A stretch of DNA of 64,000 nt from an uncultured Bacteroides sp. (GCA_947574505.1 CANPJW010000010.1:1-64000); one strand, 5' to 3'. Positions 1 through 12,566 are shown, numbered from the stretch's first letter. Translations and numbers: made by a program. The notes: generated from the sequence alone by a model not told the origin.

Positions 1-109
1 AAAGGTAGGAAGGAAAAGAGGGGGAAAAAACACGCACGAGGCCGAATGCTTACGGTGAAGGTATGATGAGAATAGGTTCTTCTGATGCCTACGAGCTACC
101 GGGAGGTAA

Positions 110-223
110 CGAGGGGCTGATTTTACATTCTGTCCGAGAGCATCCCCGAAGCAGATGTATTTCGCCACCGGCATACCGATTGAGGAGGTTTTGAAAGACT
201 GTCGCACGGGAAGCTCTTGGTAA
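110..223 (+). pseudogene. Possible decayed C-terminal coding fragment
   Basis: A short open frame without a start codon runs from just after an in-frame stop at 107-109 to a stop at 221-223. Its end reads like a real protein tail (MYFATGIPIEEVLKD). I cannot name the family with confidence; the phrasing recalls VirE/primase-type accessory proteins of Bacteroides, but that is a guess. No promoter, start codon or partner gene is visible. It may be the broken end of a mobile-element gene lying mostly outside the window. Nothing else is recognisable in 1-390 apart from the inverted repeat at 301-328. Confidence 0.2.
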
Positions 224-300
224 TGAGTGAGTTGTTGTGATGGAATGCTTTTATGTTTTATGTAAATGAGTCAAAAGTGATTTTTGTTGTCGTTATGTTG

Positions 301-328
301 TATGGGCGGGCTCATGGGCCTGCCCATA
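301..328. terminator. Inverted repeat downstream of the sulfatase gene
   Basis: TATGGGCGGG and CCTGCCCATA form a 10-bp stem with one G-T position and an 8-nt loop, 63 bp past the sulfatase stop. There is no strong T-run on the minus-strand side, so it is only a weak terminator candidate. Confidence 0.3.
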
Positions 329-390
329 CGGTGGAACATTTGATGGTTATTTCGGATTTTTGAAATATCCTCTTATTGGATGAGTCCTGT

Positions 391-1953
391 TTACATCTTT
401 ATTCTCTTATTGCGTACTTGCCTCAGAATGGTCTGCAACTCAAATACTTTCTCAGGATACTTTTCTGCTACATTCTCTTGTTCGCTCACCTTTTCCATTT
501 CATATAACTGGGGAACGTTCAGGTTTCCGGTTTCTATTTTTTCTGCTTTCATGAAAGTGGTCGGGTCATCATTCGGTTCAATGTATTTCCAGTCTTTGGT
601 ACGGACGGACAACGTGTGGTTCATGGATTGTTCCACAATCCAGGGGCGGTCTGTCTTGTCGGTTCCTATCAGATTCCCTAAACGGTCATAACTGTCCGGA
701 GCGCTGCCTTTAGGTAATCTGGCGTTGATCAAAGCTCCTAAGGAGGCTAGCCAGTCAATCTGTGACATTAATACGTCCGAGTCTCCTGTCTTTTTTATCT
801 TCTGTGGCCAGCGGACAATGACCGGGACGGCTGTTCCACCCTCGAAAGCGCTGTATTTGTTTCCTCTCCACGGACCGGAAGGTGTATGTCCGTTCAACAG
901 CTCTTCTGCCTTGTCCTTATATCCGTCGTCTACAACCGGACCATTGTCGCTGGATAGAATAATCAGCGTGTTTTCAGTTAGTTCAAGTTGGTCCAATGTT
1001 TCCATCAGCTGGCCTACCGTCCAGTCGAATTGGGCGATTGCGTCTCCGCGTAGTCCCATAGGATTCTTTCCACGGAAGCGGTCATGGGGAAAACGAGGAA
1101 CGTGTACATCATTGGTTGCAAAATACATAAAGAAAGGCTCGTCTTTATGCTGTTTGATAAAGTCGATGGCATGAACGGTGATGGAATCGGCAATGTTCTC
1201 GTCTTTCCAAAGTGCTTTTCCGCCCCCTTTCATAAATCCGATGCGGCTGATGCCATTGACGATGGACATGTCATGTCCGTTGCTGGGATGTAGGTTATAC
1301 AGTAATTCGGGATTATCTTTGCCGGTCGGTTCTCCCGGAAAGTTCTTGGTGTAACTCACTTCTATGGGATCGGACGGATCATAGTTGGCTACCTTGCCGT
1401 TTTCTATAAATACACAAGGTACACGGTCGGCTGTAGCGGCCATGATATAGTGATAGTCAAAGCCTAAGTCACCTAAAGCGGCTGGTAAAGGAGCATTCCA
1501 ATCCTGCCCGCCTGTCTTGTCTCCCAGGCCCAGATGCCATTTGCCGATGGCGGCTGTAGCATATCCGGCACTTTTAAACATGTCTGCCATGGTGTATTGT
1601 TCGGGACGGATAATCATTTTTACATCTCCTGCGGCAATATCCGTGTCCGGTCTGCGCCATGCATATTCTCCTGTCAGCAAGGAGTAGCGGGATGGGGTGC
1701 TGGTAGCGGCTACGGTATGTGCATTAGTGAAACGAATGCCTTCCGATGCCAGTTTGTCAACATGGGGAGTTTCTACATTCTTGGCTCCGTAACATTTTAA
1801 ATCTCCATATCCCAGGTCATCTGCCAGAATAACGATAACATTGGGCTTTTGGGGGGCCTGCGTACTGTTTTTTTGAACGGTTTCTGCTGTTGCAGAGTTA
1901 CAGGCGGCTAATGAGGCAAGTAAGGATATGCCTGCATAATTTCTACTTTTCAT
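391..1953 (-). CDS. Exported serine-type sulfatase (S1 family), lipoprotein
   Basis: A 520-residue sulfatase that would hydrolyse sulfate esters, probably from host or dietary sulfated glycans. The N-terminus has a lipoprotein signal with lipobox LAAC (Cys18), so surface or periplasmic anchoring is expected. The metal-binding start LADDLGYGD (about 43-51, with Asp45 and Asp46) and the core motif STPSR followed by YSLLTG (Ser85 to Arg89) define the S1 family. Ser85 replaces the usual Cys, so it is the serine subclass whose formylglycine is made by the radical-SAM enzyme anSME in anaerobes (family knowledge). Further acidic metal ligands are plausible around SSDNGP. It stands alone, with no SusC/SusD or glycosidase operon beside it, so the substrate cannot be inferred from context. 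The start is supported by a well-formed signal peptide. Confidence 0.93.
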   Translation of the reverse strand: MKSRNYAGISLLASLAACNSATAETVQKNSTQAPQKPNVIVILADDLGYGDLKCYGAKNVETPHVDKLASEGIRFTNAHTVAATSTPSRYSLLTGEYAWRRPDTDIAAGDVKMIIRPEQYTMADMFKSAGYATAAIGKWHLGLGDKTGGQDWNAPLPAALGDLGFDYHYIMAATADRVPCVFIENGKVANYDPSDPIEVSYTKNFPGEPTGKDNPELLYNLHPSNGHDMSIVNGISRIGFMKGGGKALWKDENIADSITVHAIDFIKQHKDEPFFMYFATNDVHVPRFPHDRFRGKNPMGLRGDAIAQFDWTVGQLMETLDQLELTENTLIILSSDNGPVVDDGYKDKAEELLNGHTPSGPWRGNKYSAFEGGTAVPVIVRWPQKIKKTGDSDVLMSQIDWLASLGALINARLPKGSAPDSYDRLGNLIGTDKTDRPWIVEQSMNHTLSVRTKDWKYIEPNDDPTTFMKAEKIETGNLNVPQLYEMEKVSEQENVAEKYPEKVFELQTILRQVRNKRIKM

Positions 1954-2100
1954 CTCTATTTATTTAAGGTTTGATCCGGATACATGTCTATTTTCACTTT
2001 CCGGTTTCTCGACCTGAAGGTGAAGAACGACGGAAAGTTATCAAGAAAATCTTGAAGCAGCAAAAAAGAGGGCCGAAATATGATTTGAAAGTGTCTGGAA

Positions 2101-3156
2101 TTAGATGATAATGCCCCCACCCAGTACTACATCATCCCTATAGAAAGCGGCTGCCTGTCCCGGAGCAATGGCTGTCAGCGGCTCGTGCAGTTGTACATGC
2201 AGGGTGTTATCCGGTTGCAGGGTTACTGTGCAGCGGTTGGCTTGTTTCCGATAGCGTATTTTGACGATGATGTCGTCCTTGTTTAGTAATAAAGCGGGAT
2301 TGGTGATGCGCCATTCTTTCAGTCTCATTTCTGTTTTTTCCAGTGCTTTCAAGTCGCTCAGTATGACTTTGTTTTCTGCCGGAATGATTTCTTTGACAAA
2401 GACAGCCCGGTTAAGATCTATGCCCAATCCTCTCCGCTGGCCGATGGTATAGAAAGGATAACCTTTGTGCCGTGCGATAAAATTCCCCATTTCATCGAAG
2501 AATTTACCCGGTAGGATACTTCCTTCAGGTAATTCCTTATGTAGGAATGTGCGGTAGTCCATGGGGCAGAAGCAGACTCCCAGACTGTCCCGTTTATGGG
2601 CGGCTTTCAGAAAACCACGCTCTGCCGCGATTTCACGGACACGGGCTTTAGTCAGGTTGCCCATAGGGAGAAGCATACGTTGCAGGATTTCTTGTGGCAG
2701 CCCCCATAGGAAAAAGGATTGGTCTTTATCCGGGTCGGCACCGGTAGTGATGTGATAGCATCCATTGATGAAGCGCCGGCGTACATAATGTCCTGTAGCG
2801 AAGTGATAAATTCCCATTTCATCGGATATTTTCTTCAAAAGAGGCCATTTCAGGTAGTTGTTGCACAAGGTACAGGGAACCGGGGTATGACCTGCCATAT
2901 ATTCGTTGATGAAATAGTCAATGATGGTTTTCCGGAAGGTGTCACGAACATCGTATGTGAGATGGGGGATGTTCAGACGTTCACATAAAGCGCGGGCGTC
3001 CTCCAGATACTCTGTATCATTTTCTTTTTCATAAAAGCGGAAGGTGATGCCGGTTACTTCGTATCCTGCATCCTGCAATAGAAGGGCGGCTACGGAACTG
3101 TCTGTTCCTCCGCTCATGCCTAGTAGGACTTTATTATTGGACTCTGTTTCTCTCAT
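2101..3156 (-). CDS. mnmA: tRNA-specific 2-thiouridylase MnmA
   Basis: A 351-residue cytosolic enzyme that puts sulfur on U34 of the tRNAs for Lys, Glu and Gln, using ATP and a sulfur relay. The PP-loop SGGTDSS is at residues 15-21. The two catalytic cysteines are visible: Cys98 in the [10 protein letters not shown] context and Cys195 in SLGVCF, matching the family pair that forms the persulfide and disulfide. The length is close to the family norm (about 350-370). Only 2 bp separate its start from the stop of the RhuM-like gene upstream, so the two are probably co-transcribed. Bacteroides often carry more than one MnmA paralogue, and this may be one of several. Confidence 0.93.
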   Translation of the reverse strand: MRETESNNKVLLGMSGGTDSSVAALLLQDAGYEVTGITFRFYEKENDTEYLEDARALCERLNIPHLTYDVRDTFRKTIIDYFINEYMAGHTPVPCTLCNNYLKWPLLKKISDEMGIYHFATGHYVRRRFINGCYHITTGADPDKDQSFFLWGLPQEILQRMLLPMGNLTKARVREIAAERGFLKAAHKRDSLGVCFCPMDYRTFLHKELPEGSILPGKFFDEMGNFIARHKGYPFYTIGQRRGLGIDLNRAVFVKEIIPAENKVILSDLKALEKTEMRLKEWRITNPALLLNKDDIIVKIRYRKQANRCTVTLQPDNTLHVQLHEPLTAIAPGQAAAFYRDDVVLGGGIII

Positions 3157-3158
3157 CT

Positions 3159-3629
3159 TTATAGCAGTTTTGTGAGGATGGATGCCGGAATATCCATTTT
3201 GGAGAAGGCAAACAGTTTCTTTCCCAAATCTTTCAAAGAGGCTCCGATGTGATATATGTCGGATTGGTCTATAATAAGAAAACGGTCATGTGCCTGGCTA
3301 TTAGCCCATTGGCGGAATTGGATTCCTCGTTTCGTATTTACACGGTATCCTACTGATATAATCACATCTAAATTATAATATTCTAAGTTACGGGTAATCT
3401 GTCTGTTGCCTTCTTGGCGAACTGTTCGGAAATTCCGAACGGTTGAACTTTGGATTAGTTCTTCTGATTTATAAATGTTCTTTAGATGCTCGCTTATATT
3501 GGCTTTGCTGGATTGGAATAGTTCTACTATTTGTGCCTGGGTCAGCCACACTGTTTCATCTTCAATGCGCACTTCCATCCTCACTGATTCATCCGGCTGG
3601 TAGAGTATGATTTCTCCTTGTTGTTCCAT
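3159..3629 (-). CDS. RhuM-like protein with a probable internal deletion
   Basis: 156 residues. Residues 1 to about 107 match the N-terminal part of RhuM-family proteins: a winged-helix-like DNA-binding segment ([25 protein letters not shown]) followed by [14 protein letters not shown] and GIQFRQWAN. The sequence then jumps to [25 protein letters not shown], which I know as the C-terminal phospholipase-D-like end of longer (about 300-residue) RhuM/ORF6N-type proteins. The middle is missing without loss of frame, so this is either a shortened functional variant or a remnant. RhuM was named in Salmonella pathogenicity island 3, and its molecular role is unclear. The gene precedes mnmA by 2 bp. 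Confidence 0.7.
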   Translation of the reverse strand: MEQQGEIILYQPDESVRMEVRIEDETVWLTQAQIVELFQSSKANISEHLKNIYKSEELIQSSTVRNFRTVRQEGNRQITRNLEYYNLDVIISVGYRVNTKRGIQFRQWANSQAHDRFLIIDQSDIYHIGASLKDLGKKLFAFSKMDIPASILTKLL

Positions 3630-3718
3630 GTGTTCGATTTTTTGAGTACAAAGCTAGCAAATATAAATCAGACTGATCTTGTTTTCAGGTTATAATTGAA
3701 ATGTAGGATGGGAAATGA

Positions 3719-3757
3719 AACTCCGATGACAATCTATATGATAGTGCCATCGGAGTT
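3719..3757 (-). terminator. Hairpin downstream of the beta-galactosidase gene
   Basis: AACTCCGATG (3719-3728) pairs perfectly with CATCGGAGTT (3748-3757), with a further partly paired loop. It lies 44 bp past the stop of the minus-strand GH2 gene. The T-run after it is short, so termination is likely but not certain. Confidence 0.55.
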
Positions 3758-3800
3758 CTGACATACTCTTCTTATTAAGGAAGGAATGCTTGCTATGTTT

Positions 3801-7195
<3,395 letters not shown>

Positions 7196-7222
7196 CTTAA
7201 GTCCTTTTATGTAAAATAGCAA

Positions 7223-7495
7223 TTATTTAATTGCGTCTGCCAGTTCAGCACCTGGTTTGAACTTGGTTACTTTTTTAGCAGGAATAGTAATCGTTGCTTT
7301 TGTGGATGGGTTGATACCTGTTCTTGCACTTCTTTCAGCAACAGAGAATGTTCCGAATCCGATTAATGATACTTTGTCCCCTTCTTGGAGGGCTTTTGTT
7401 ACAGTTGAAACGAAAGCTTCAACTGCTTTTTTTGCGTCGACTTTGCTCAAGCCGGCTTCAGCGGCGACTGCGCTGATAAGATCTGCCTTATTCAT
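7223..7495 (-). CDS. hup: HU-family DNA-binding protein
   Basis: A 90-residue nucleoid protein, the standard length for HU/IHF. It starts MNKADLISAVAAEAGLSK and contains the beta-arm signature GFGTFSVAERSARTGINP and the closing AKKVTKFKPG. HU dimers bend and compact DNA without strong sequence preference. The gene has its own good promoter (7550-7580) and terminator (7167-7195), so it is monocistronic and probably well expressed. Bacteroidales carry several HU paralogues; the sequence alone does not say which role this copy plays. Confidence 0.95.
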   Translation of the reverse strand: MNKADLISAVAAEAGLSKVDAKKAVEAFVSTVTKALQEGDKVSLIGFGTFSVAERSARTGINPSTKATITIPAKKVTKFKPGAELADAIK

Positions 7496-7549
7496 AACGA
7501 AAATGATTAATTATTAAATGTAACACAAAAGTTTTACCAAAATCAGTGA

Positions 7550-7580
7550 CAAATATATGCTTTCAAAATTAGAAATCAAA
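7550..7580 (-). promoter_or_regulatory. Bacteroides-type promoter of the HU gene
   Basis: On the minus strand, TTTG (7580-7577) is followed after exactly 19 bp by TATATTTG (7557-7550). This matches the Bacteroides primary-sigma consensus TTTG-N19-TAnnTTTG and leaves a leader of roughly 45-50 nt before the HU start. Confidence 0.8.
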
Positions 7581-7662
7581 CAGATAGCCTAAAAAAGATG
7601 CTCCAAAAATCAAAAAAACGTAAGAGAACTCTTGTTTTCTGTTATATAACAGAATAAAATTG

Positions 7663-7670
7663 TAAATTTG
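7663..7670 (+). promoter_or_regulatory. -7 element for the rhomboid operon
   Basis: TAAATTTG matches TAnnTTTG and lies 36 bp before the first rhomboid start. No clear TTTG is at the -33 position. Confidence 0.55.
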
Positions 7671-7705
7671 CGCGCAATCAATGTTTTATAAGACGAAGAA
7701 TATTT

Positions 7706-8383
7706 ATGAACAGTATACCTACAGTAACCAAGAATTTATTGATAATAAATGTGTTGTGTTTCTTTGGCGGCGTGGTAGCCATGAAGTATGGAATTGACTT
7801 GAACGACCTGCTGGGACTGCACTTTTTTATGGCATCTGATTTTAATCCTGCCCAGTTGATTACTTATATGTTTATGCATGGCGGTTTCCAGCATATCTTT
7901 TTTAACATGTTTGCTTTGTGGATGTTTGGCCGTACGCTTGAACAGGTCTGGGGACCGAAACGTTTCTTATCCTATTATATGGTATGTGGTATAGGTGCGG
8001 GACTGGTGCAGGAGCTGGTGCAATATATACAATATGTGACTGAATTATCGCAGTATGACAGTGTGAATACGGGGATTGCCGTGATCCCGATGGCGGAGTA
8101 CTTGAATCTGATGACTACAGTTGGCGCTTCGGGAGCGATATATGGCATTTTGTTGGCATTCGGTATGCTGTTCCCCAATAGTCAGATGTTTGTATTCCCT
8201 ATCCCATTTCCTGTCAAGGCTAAATATTTTGTGATGGGATATGCTGCTTTGGAGATATTTTTGGGCTTGGGTGCTTCGACCGATGGCGTTGCCCACTTTG
8301 CACACTTGGGAGGTATGATTTTTGGCTTTATATTGATAATGTATTGGAGAAAAAAGAATAACAATGGGCAGTTTTATTACTGA
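7706..8383 (+). CDS. Rhomboid-family intramembrane serine protease
   Basis: A 225-residue inner-membrane protein with about six hydrophobic segments. The catalytic elements of the GlpG fold are visible: the HxxxN pair His63/Asn67 (GGFQHIFFNMF), the nucleophile Ser142 in GASGAIYG, and the base His200 in AHLGG. Rhomboids cut transmembrane substrates within the bilayer. The gene opens a run of three (two rhomboids and an EEP-family protein), and its last 20 bp overlap the next rhomboid in another frame, suggesting translational coupling. The start ATG at 7706 lies 36 bp after a -7 element. Substrates in Bacteroides are not known to me. Confidence 0.9.
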   Translation: MNSIPTVTKNLLIINVLCFFGGVVAMKYGIDLNDLLGLHFFMASDFNPAQLITYMFMHGGFQHIFFNMFALWMFGRTLEQVWGPKRFLSYYMVCGIGAGLVQELVQYIQYVTELSQYDSVNTGIAVIPMAEYLNLMTTVGASGAIYGILLAFGMLFPNSQMFVFPIPFPVKAKYFVMGYAALEIFLGLGASTDGVAHFAHLGGMIFGFILIMYWRKKNNNGQFYY

Positions 8384-9257
8384 TTTGAAAAATAGTTTCA
8401 ATAAAGGGAACATATATATCCAGTTTATATATATTAATGTAGGGGTATTCATTGTAACTTCCTTATTGGGAATTTTATGGATGCTGTTCAACCGGAATGG
8501 AGCATTTGTGCTTCAATATTTGGAACTGCCGGCCTGGACGTTGCAGTTTGTCAAGCAGCCTTGGTCTTTGCTGACTTATATGTTCATGCACGCAGGTATT
8601 TTGCATTTGCTGTTTAATATGCTGTGGCTTTATTGGTTCGGGCAGATGTTTCTGTCTCTTTTCTCGGCAAAGCATTTCCGCGGGCTCTATCTGTTGGGAG
8701 GTATTTGTGGCGGTTTGTTGTATATGATCGCTTACAATGTTTTCCCTTATTTCAGTGATTCTTTGTATTATTCTTATTTGTTGGGAGCATCAGCTTCCGT
8801 ACTTGCTATCGTTGTGGCCACTGCGGTACGTGCACCGGAATATAGAGTAAACTTTATGTTTATTGGGACTGTTAGGTTGAAGTATGTGGCTCTGTTTATG
8901 GTTGTGACCGATTTGCTGTTTATGACATCGGGCAATGCCGGTGGCCATATCGCTCATTTAGGAGGTGCTTTGGCCGGATGGTGGTTTGCTTCCGGATTGT
9001 CCCGCGGACATGATGCTACGTCATGGATAAACCGATGCTTGGATTGCTTCTCGGAAGGTCTTTCGTTTCGTCGTCAATCGAAAAGACCGAAGATGAAAGT
9101 TCATTATGGTGATAAGGCAAAAGATTACGATTATAATGCCCGTAAAAAACAGCAAAGCGAGGAGATAGACCGTATATTGGATAAATTAAAGAAATCCGGT
9201 TATAACAGTCTGACTACCGAAGAGAAGAAAAGCTTGTTTGATGCGAGCAAAAAGTGA
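8364..9257 (+). CDS. Second rhomboid-family intramembrane protease with cytosolic tail
   Basis: 297 residues. About six membrane segments cover residues 20-210, followed by a basic, soluble tail of roughly 85 residues (SKRPKMKVHYGDKAKDYD and on). His81/Asn85 (GILHLLFNML), Ser143 in LLGASASVLA and His198 in IAHLGGALAG provide the active-site set; the residue after the nucleophile is Ala rather than the Gly of the first copy. The tail contains RKKQQSEEIDRILDKLKKSG, a helix-prone stretch common in Bacteroidales rhomboids. It overlaps the preceding gene by 20 bp and is 3 bp from the following EEP gene, so all three are almost certainly one operon. Confidence 0.88.
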   Translation: MGSFITDLKNSFNKGNIYIQFIYINVGVFIVTSLLGILWMLFNRNGAFVLQYLELPAWTLQFVKQPWSLLTYMFMHAGILHLLFNMLWLYWFGQMFLSLFSAKHFRGLYLLGGICGGLLYMIAYNVFPYFSDSLYYSYLLGASASVLAIVVATAVRAPEYRVNFMFIGTVRLKYVALFMVVTDLLFMTSGNAGGHIAHLGGALAGWWFASGLSRGHDATSWINRCLDCFSEGLSFRRQSKRPKMKVHYGDKAKDYDYNARKKQQSEEIDRILDKLKKSGYNSLTTEEKKSLFDASKK

Positions 9258-9260
9258 TAT

Positions 9261-10340
9261 ATGAAATATATTGGTCGTTTTTTGGGATGGATACTACTGG
9301 GCATAAACTTGTGTATGGTGGTATTGTTACTGGTATGTGCTTACAGCCCTTATATTGATCCTGTGGCTCATCCGGTATGGTCATGTGCCGGTTTGGCTTT
9401 TCCCGCTTTTTTGATTGTTAATCTTTTGTTTCTGGTCTTCTGGTTGGTGATTTATCGTAAATATGCGTTGCTTTCATTTTTAGGCCTGGTATGTTCCATT
9501 GGTGCTATCCGTACTTATTTCCCAGTCAATGTATTTGTATCTGATGTACCGGAAGGGGCAATCAAATTCTTATCCTACAATACGATGGCCTTTGAAAAGA
9601 ACCGTGCGAACACCAAGGATAATCCGAACCCTGTGCTGGAATATTTAAGAAACAGCAATGCGGATATAATCTGCCTGCAGGAATATATTGTAGGCGGACG
9701 GTTAACCAAGAAAGAGGTGGATTATGCTTTAAGAGATTATCCTTATAAAAATTATCATAAGATATCGGGGGCCAACGGTTTGGGTTGTTATTCCCGTTTT
9801 CCTATTTTGTCGGCACATCCGGTGAAATATGCCAGCCTTAACAATGGTTCCATCGCTTATAAAATCAAAGTGAATGGTGATACCTTGCTGGTTGTTAATA
9901 ATCATCTGGAATCCAATAAGCTGACTGAGAAGGATAAAGAAGTCTATCGCGAAATGATGAAGGATCCTGATAAGCAAAAGGTATCGCAAGGGTCTCGTTT
10001 GCTGATCGGAAAACTGGCGGAAGCATCGGCTATACGTGCCGTTCAGGCTGATTCCATAGCTCGTTTGGTGGCCGGTTACAAAGGGGGAGGCATAATTGTA
10101 TGCGGTGACTTCAATGATTCTCCTATATCATACACTCACAGGGTGGTAGGGGAAGGTCTGAATGATGCTTTTGTGGAGTCGGGAAACGGCTTTGGCATAT
10201 CTTATAATCAAAATCATTTTTATTTCAGAATAGACAATATTTTATTGAGCAAGAATTTAAAATCTTACCGTTGTACGGTGGATAATACGATAAAGAGTTC
10301 GGATCATTACCCCATTTGGTGTTATGTGGCGGAGAAGTGA
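9261..10340 (+). CDS. Membrane-anchored endonuclease/exonuclease/phosphatase-family protein
   Basis: 359 residues. About three N-terminal hydrophobic segments (residues 5-90) are followed by an EEP-fold domain. Motifs in order: KFLSYNTMAF, ADIICLQEY (metal-binding Glu), VVNNHLES, VCGDFND and the final SSDHYPIW. The fold covers DNase I-like nucleases, phosphodiesterases and sphingomyelinases, so the substrate cannot be fixed from sequence. With the catalytic domain probably outside the cytosolic membrane face, a phosphodiester or lipid substrate is as likely as DNA (inference). It is third in the rhomboid operon. Confidence 0.85.
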   Translation: MKYIGRFLGWILLGINLCMVVLLLVCAYSPYIDPVAHPVWSCAGLAFPAFLIVNLLFLVFWLVIYRKYALLSFLGLVCSIGAIRTYFPVNVFVSDVPEGAIKFLSYNTMAFEKNRANTKDNPNPVLEYLRNSNADIICLQEYIVGGRLTKKEVDYALRDYPYKNYHKISGANGLGCYSRFPILSAHPVKYASLNNGSIAYKIKVNGDTLLVVNNHLESNKLTEKDKEVYREMMKDPDKQKVSQGSRLLIGKLAEASAIRAVQADSIARLVAGYKGGGIIVCGDFNDSPISYTHRVVGEGLNDAFVESGNGFGISYNQNHFYFRIDNILLSKNLKSYRCTVDNTIKSSDHYPIWCYVAEK

Positions 10341-10366
10341 TTTTACATACCTTTAATTGACAGATT

Positions 10367-12454
10367 ATGAAAAGACTATTATTTACGTTAGCGACGTGTT
10401 GCGTAATGTGTGCATGTGAACAGAAAACAGAAATGAATCCGTTCTTTACGGAATTCCAGACCGAGTACGGTGCTCCCGATTTTACTAAGATCAGACTGGA
10501 GCATTATGAACCTGCTTTCTTGAAAGGAATAGAGGAGCAGAATGCGGAAATTAAGGCAATAGTTGATAATCCCGAGGAACCTACTTTTGAAAATACCATT
10601 GTGGCGCTGGATAAAAGTGGCGGGATTTTGGCGAGAGTAAGTGGGGTGTTTTTTGCATTGACCGAAGCGGATACAAATGATTCGTTGACGGCCTTGAATG
10701 AAAAGATGGCTCCTGTACTTTCAGAACATAGTGATAATATTTATTTGAATCAGGATTTGTATAAACGGGTGGCTGATGTGCATCAACAGGAACGGGAAGG
10801 TAAGATAACTCTTACGACTGAGCAACACCGGCTGTTGGACAAGTATTATAAAGCTTTTGTCCGTTCGGGTGCCGGACTGGATGCCGGAAAACAATCCCGT
10901 TTGAGGGAGATCAATAAAGAATTGTCGACTTTGGGGATTGCTTTCGACAATCATATCTTAAATGAGAATAACGCTTATCAGTTGGTTATCGAGAATGAGG
11001 CTGATTTGGCCGGGTTACCCGAATGGGTGAAAGCAGGGGCCGCAGAGGAAGCGAAAGCTGCTGGAAAAGAAGGGAAATGGCTATTCACTTTGCAAAACTC
11101 CAGTCGCTTGCCTTTTTTGCAATATGCTGAAAACCGTGAGCTAAGAAAAAATATTTATGAAGCTTATATCAACCGGGGGAATCATGATGATGCGAATGAC
11201 AATAAAGAGATATTGGGAAAGATCATGGCATTGCGTTTGGAACAGGCAAAATTATTAGGATTCGATTGTTATTCCAATTTTGTACTGGATGAGAACATGG
11301 CTAAGAATTCGCAGACAGTCATGGATTTCTTGAACAACCTGTGGGGATACTCACTGGAAAATGCAAAGAAAGAGGCCGCCGAGTTGCAGAAAATAATGGA
11401 TAAGGAAGGTAAGGGAGAGAAGCTGGCTGCATGGGACTGGTGGTATTATGCCGAAAAATTGCGTCAGGAAAAGTATGATTTGAATGAAGATGAAATCAAG
11501 CCCTATTTCAGTTTGGAAGATGTGCGTAGCGGATTGTATACCGTGGCCAACAAACTGTATGGCATTACATTGACCGAACTGAATGATGTGCCCGTATATG
11601 AGCCGGATGTGAAAGTGTATGAAGTAAAGGATGCCGATGGCTCATTTTTGGGATTGTTCTATGCGGATTACTTTCCACGCGCAGGTAAGCGTGGTGGCGC
11701 ATGGATGAGTAATTTTCGTGAACAGGCCGGTGAAGTACGTCCTTTAATTTATAATGTGGCAAGTTTTACTAAACCTGCAGGAAATATGCCTTCTTTACTG
11801 ACTTTGGATGAGGTGGAAACCATGTTTCATGAGTTTGGACATGCATTGCACGGTATGCTGACCAAGTGTAACTACAAAGGAGTGTCCGGTACCAGTGTGG
11901 CGCAGGATTTTGTAGAACTTCCTTCACAGATTATGGAACACTGGGCTGTAGAACCTGAAGTGCTGAAACTCTATGCCAAGCATTACGAAACAAGAGAAGT
12001 GATTCCGGATGAGCTGATTACGAAAATCCAAAATCAGGGTACTTTTAATCAAGGTTTTATGACCACGGAATTATTGGCAGCCGCTTTGCTTGATATGGAA
12101 CTGCATAACCTGACTGATACAGACAACCTGAATGTCGTTGCTTTTGAAAAAGAAACGATGGACAAGCTGGGGCTGATTCCTGAAATAGCTCCTCGGTATC
12201 GCGCCACTTATTTTAGTCATATTATAGGTGGATATGCTGCTGGGTATTACAGCTATCTATGGGCAGAAGTTCTTGACACGGATGCTTTTGAAGCGTTTAA
12301 AGAACATGGAGTGTTCGATAAAAATACCGCAGACTCTTTTCGTAAAAATATTCTAGAGAAAGGTGGAACGGAAGATCCTATGACCCTTTACAGAGGTTTT
12401 CGTGGGGCTGATCCCAGCTTGGAACCCTTGCTTAAAAACAGGGGTTTGAAATAA
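10367..12454 (+). CDS. M3-family zinc metallopeptidase lipoprotein (Dcp-like)
   Basis: A 695-residue member of the thimet oligopeptidase/dipeptidyl carboxypeptidase family. The zinc motif is His488-Glu489-Phe-Gly-His492 in MFHEFGHALHG, with the distal glutamate expected near FVELPSQIMEHW. The length fits Dcp (about 680-700). Unlike cytosolic Dcp of enterobacteria it begins with a lipoprotein signal (lipobox CVMCAC, Cys17), so it would trim peptides in the periplasm. It begins 26 bp after the EEP gene and ends before a strong terminator, so it may be the last gene of the rhomboid operon. Confidence 0.92.
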   Translation: MKRLLFTLATCCVMCACEQKTEMNPFFTEFQTEYGAPDFTKIRLEHYEPAFLKGIEEQNAEIKAIVDNPEEPTFENTIVALDKSGGILARVSGVFFALTEADTNDSLTALNEKMAPVLSEHSDNIYLNQDLYKRVADVHQQEREGKITLTTEQHRLLDKYYKAFVRSGAGLDAGKQSRLREINKELSTLGIAFDNHILNENNAYQLVIENEADLAGLPEWVKAGAAEEAKAAGKEGKWLFTLQNSSRLPFLQYAENRELRKNIYEAYINRGNHDDANDNKEILGKIMALRLEQAKLLGFDCYSNFVLDENMAKNSQTVMDFLNNLWGYSLENAKKEAAELQKIMDKEGKGEKLAAWDWWYYAEKLRQEKYDLNEDEIKPYFSLEDVRSGLYTVANKLYGITLTELNDVPVYEPDVKVYEVKDADGSFLGLFYADYFPRAGKRGGAWMSNFREQAGEVRPLIYNVASFTKPAGNMPSLLTLDEVETMFHEFGHALHGMLTKCNYKGVSGTSVAQDFVELPSQIMEHWAVEPEVLKLYAKHYETREVIPDELITKIQNQGTFNQGFMTTELLAAALLDMELHNLTDTDNLNVVAFEKETMDKLGLIPEIAPRYRATYFSHIIGGYAAGYYSYLWAEVLDTDAFEAFKEHGVFDKNTADSFRKNILEKGGTEDPMTLYRGFRGADPSLEPLLKNRGLK

Positions 12455-12480
12455 AATAGACTGTGAGATAGAATAATTTA

Positions 12481-12515
12481 GGCTGCAAAAAATGCTTTTG
12501 CAGCCTTTTTTCTCT
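12481..12515 (+). terminator. Rho-independent terminator
   Basis: GGCTGCAAAA and TTTTGCAGCC form a 10-bp stem with a short loop, followed by a T-run. It lies 27 bp after the M3 peptidase stop. Confidence 0.88.
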
Positions 12516-12566
12516 TTTGGAATCTAAATATTTGTGTTTGATACCGTGGGAATGTGAAAAAAAAAC

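Noticed and set aside
3159..3629. Toxin-antitoxin or Fic-type toxin
   Set aside because: The sequence matches RhuM ends and has no HPFxxGNGR motif or partner antitoxin gene.
7706..9257. One frameshifted rhomboid gene split in two
   Set aside because: Each frame has a full set of catalytic residues and membrane segments, so these are two genes.
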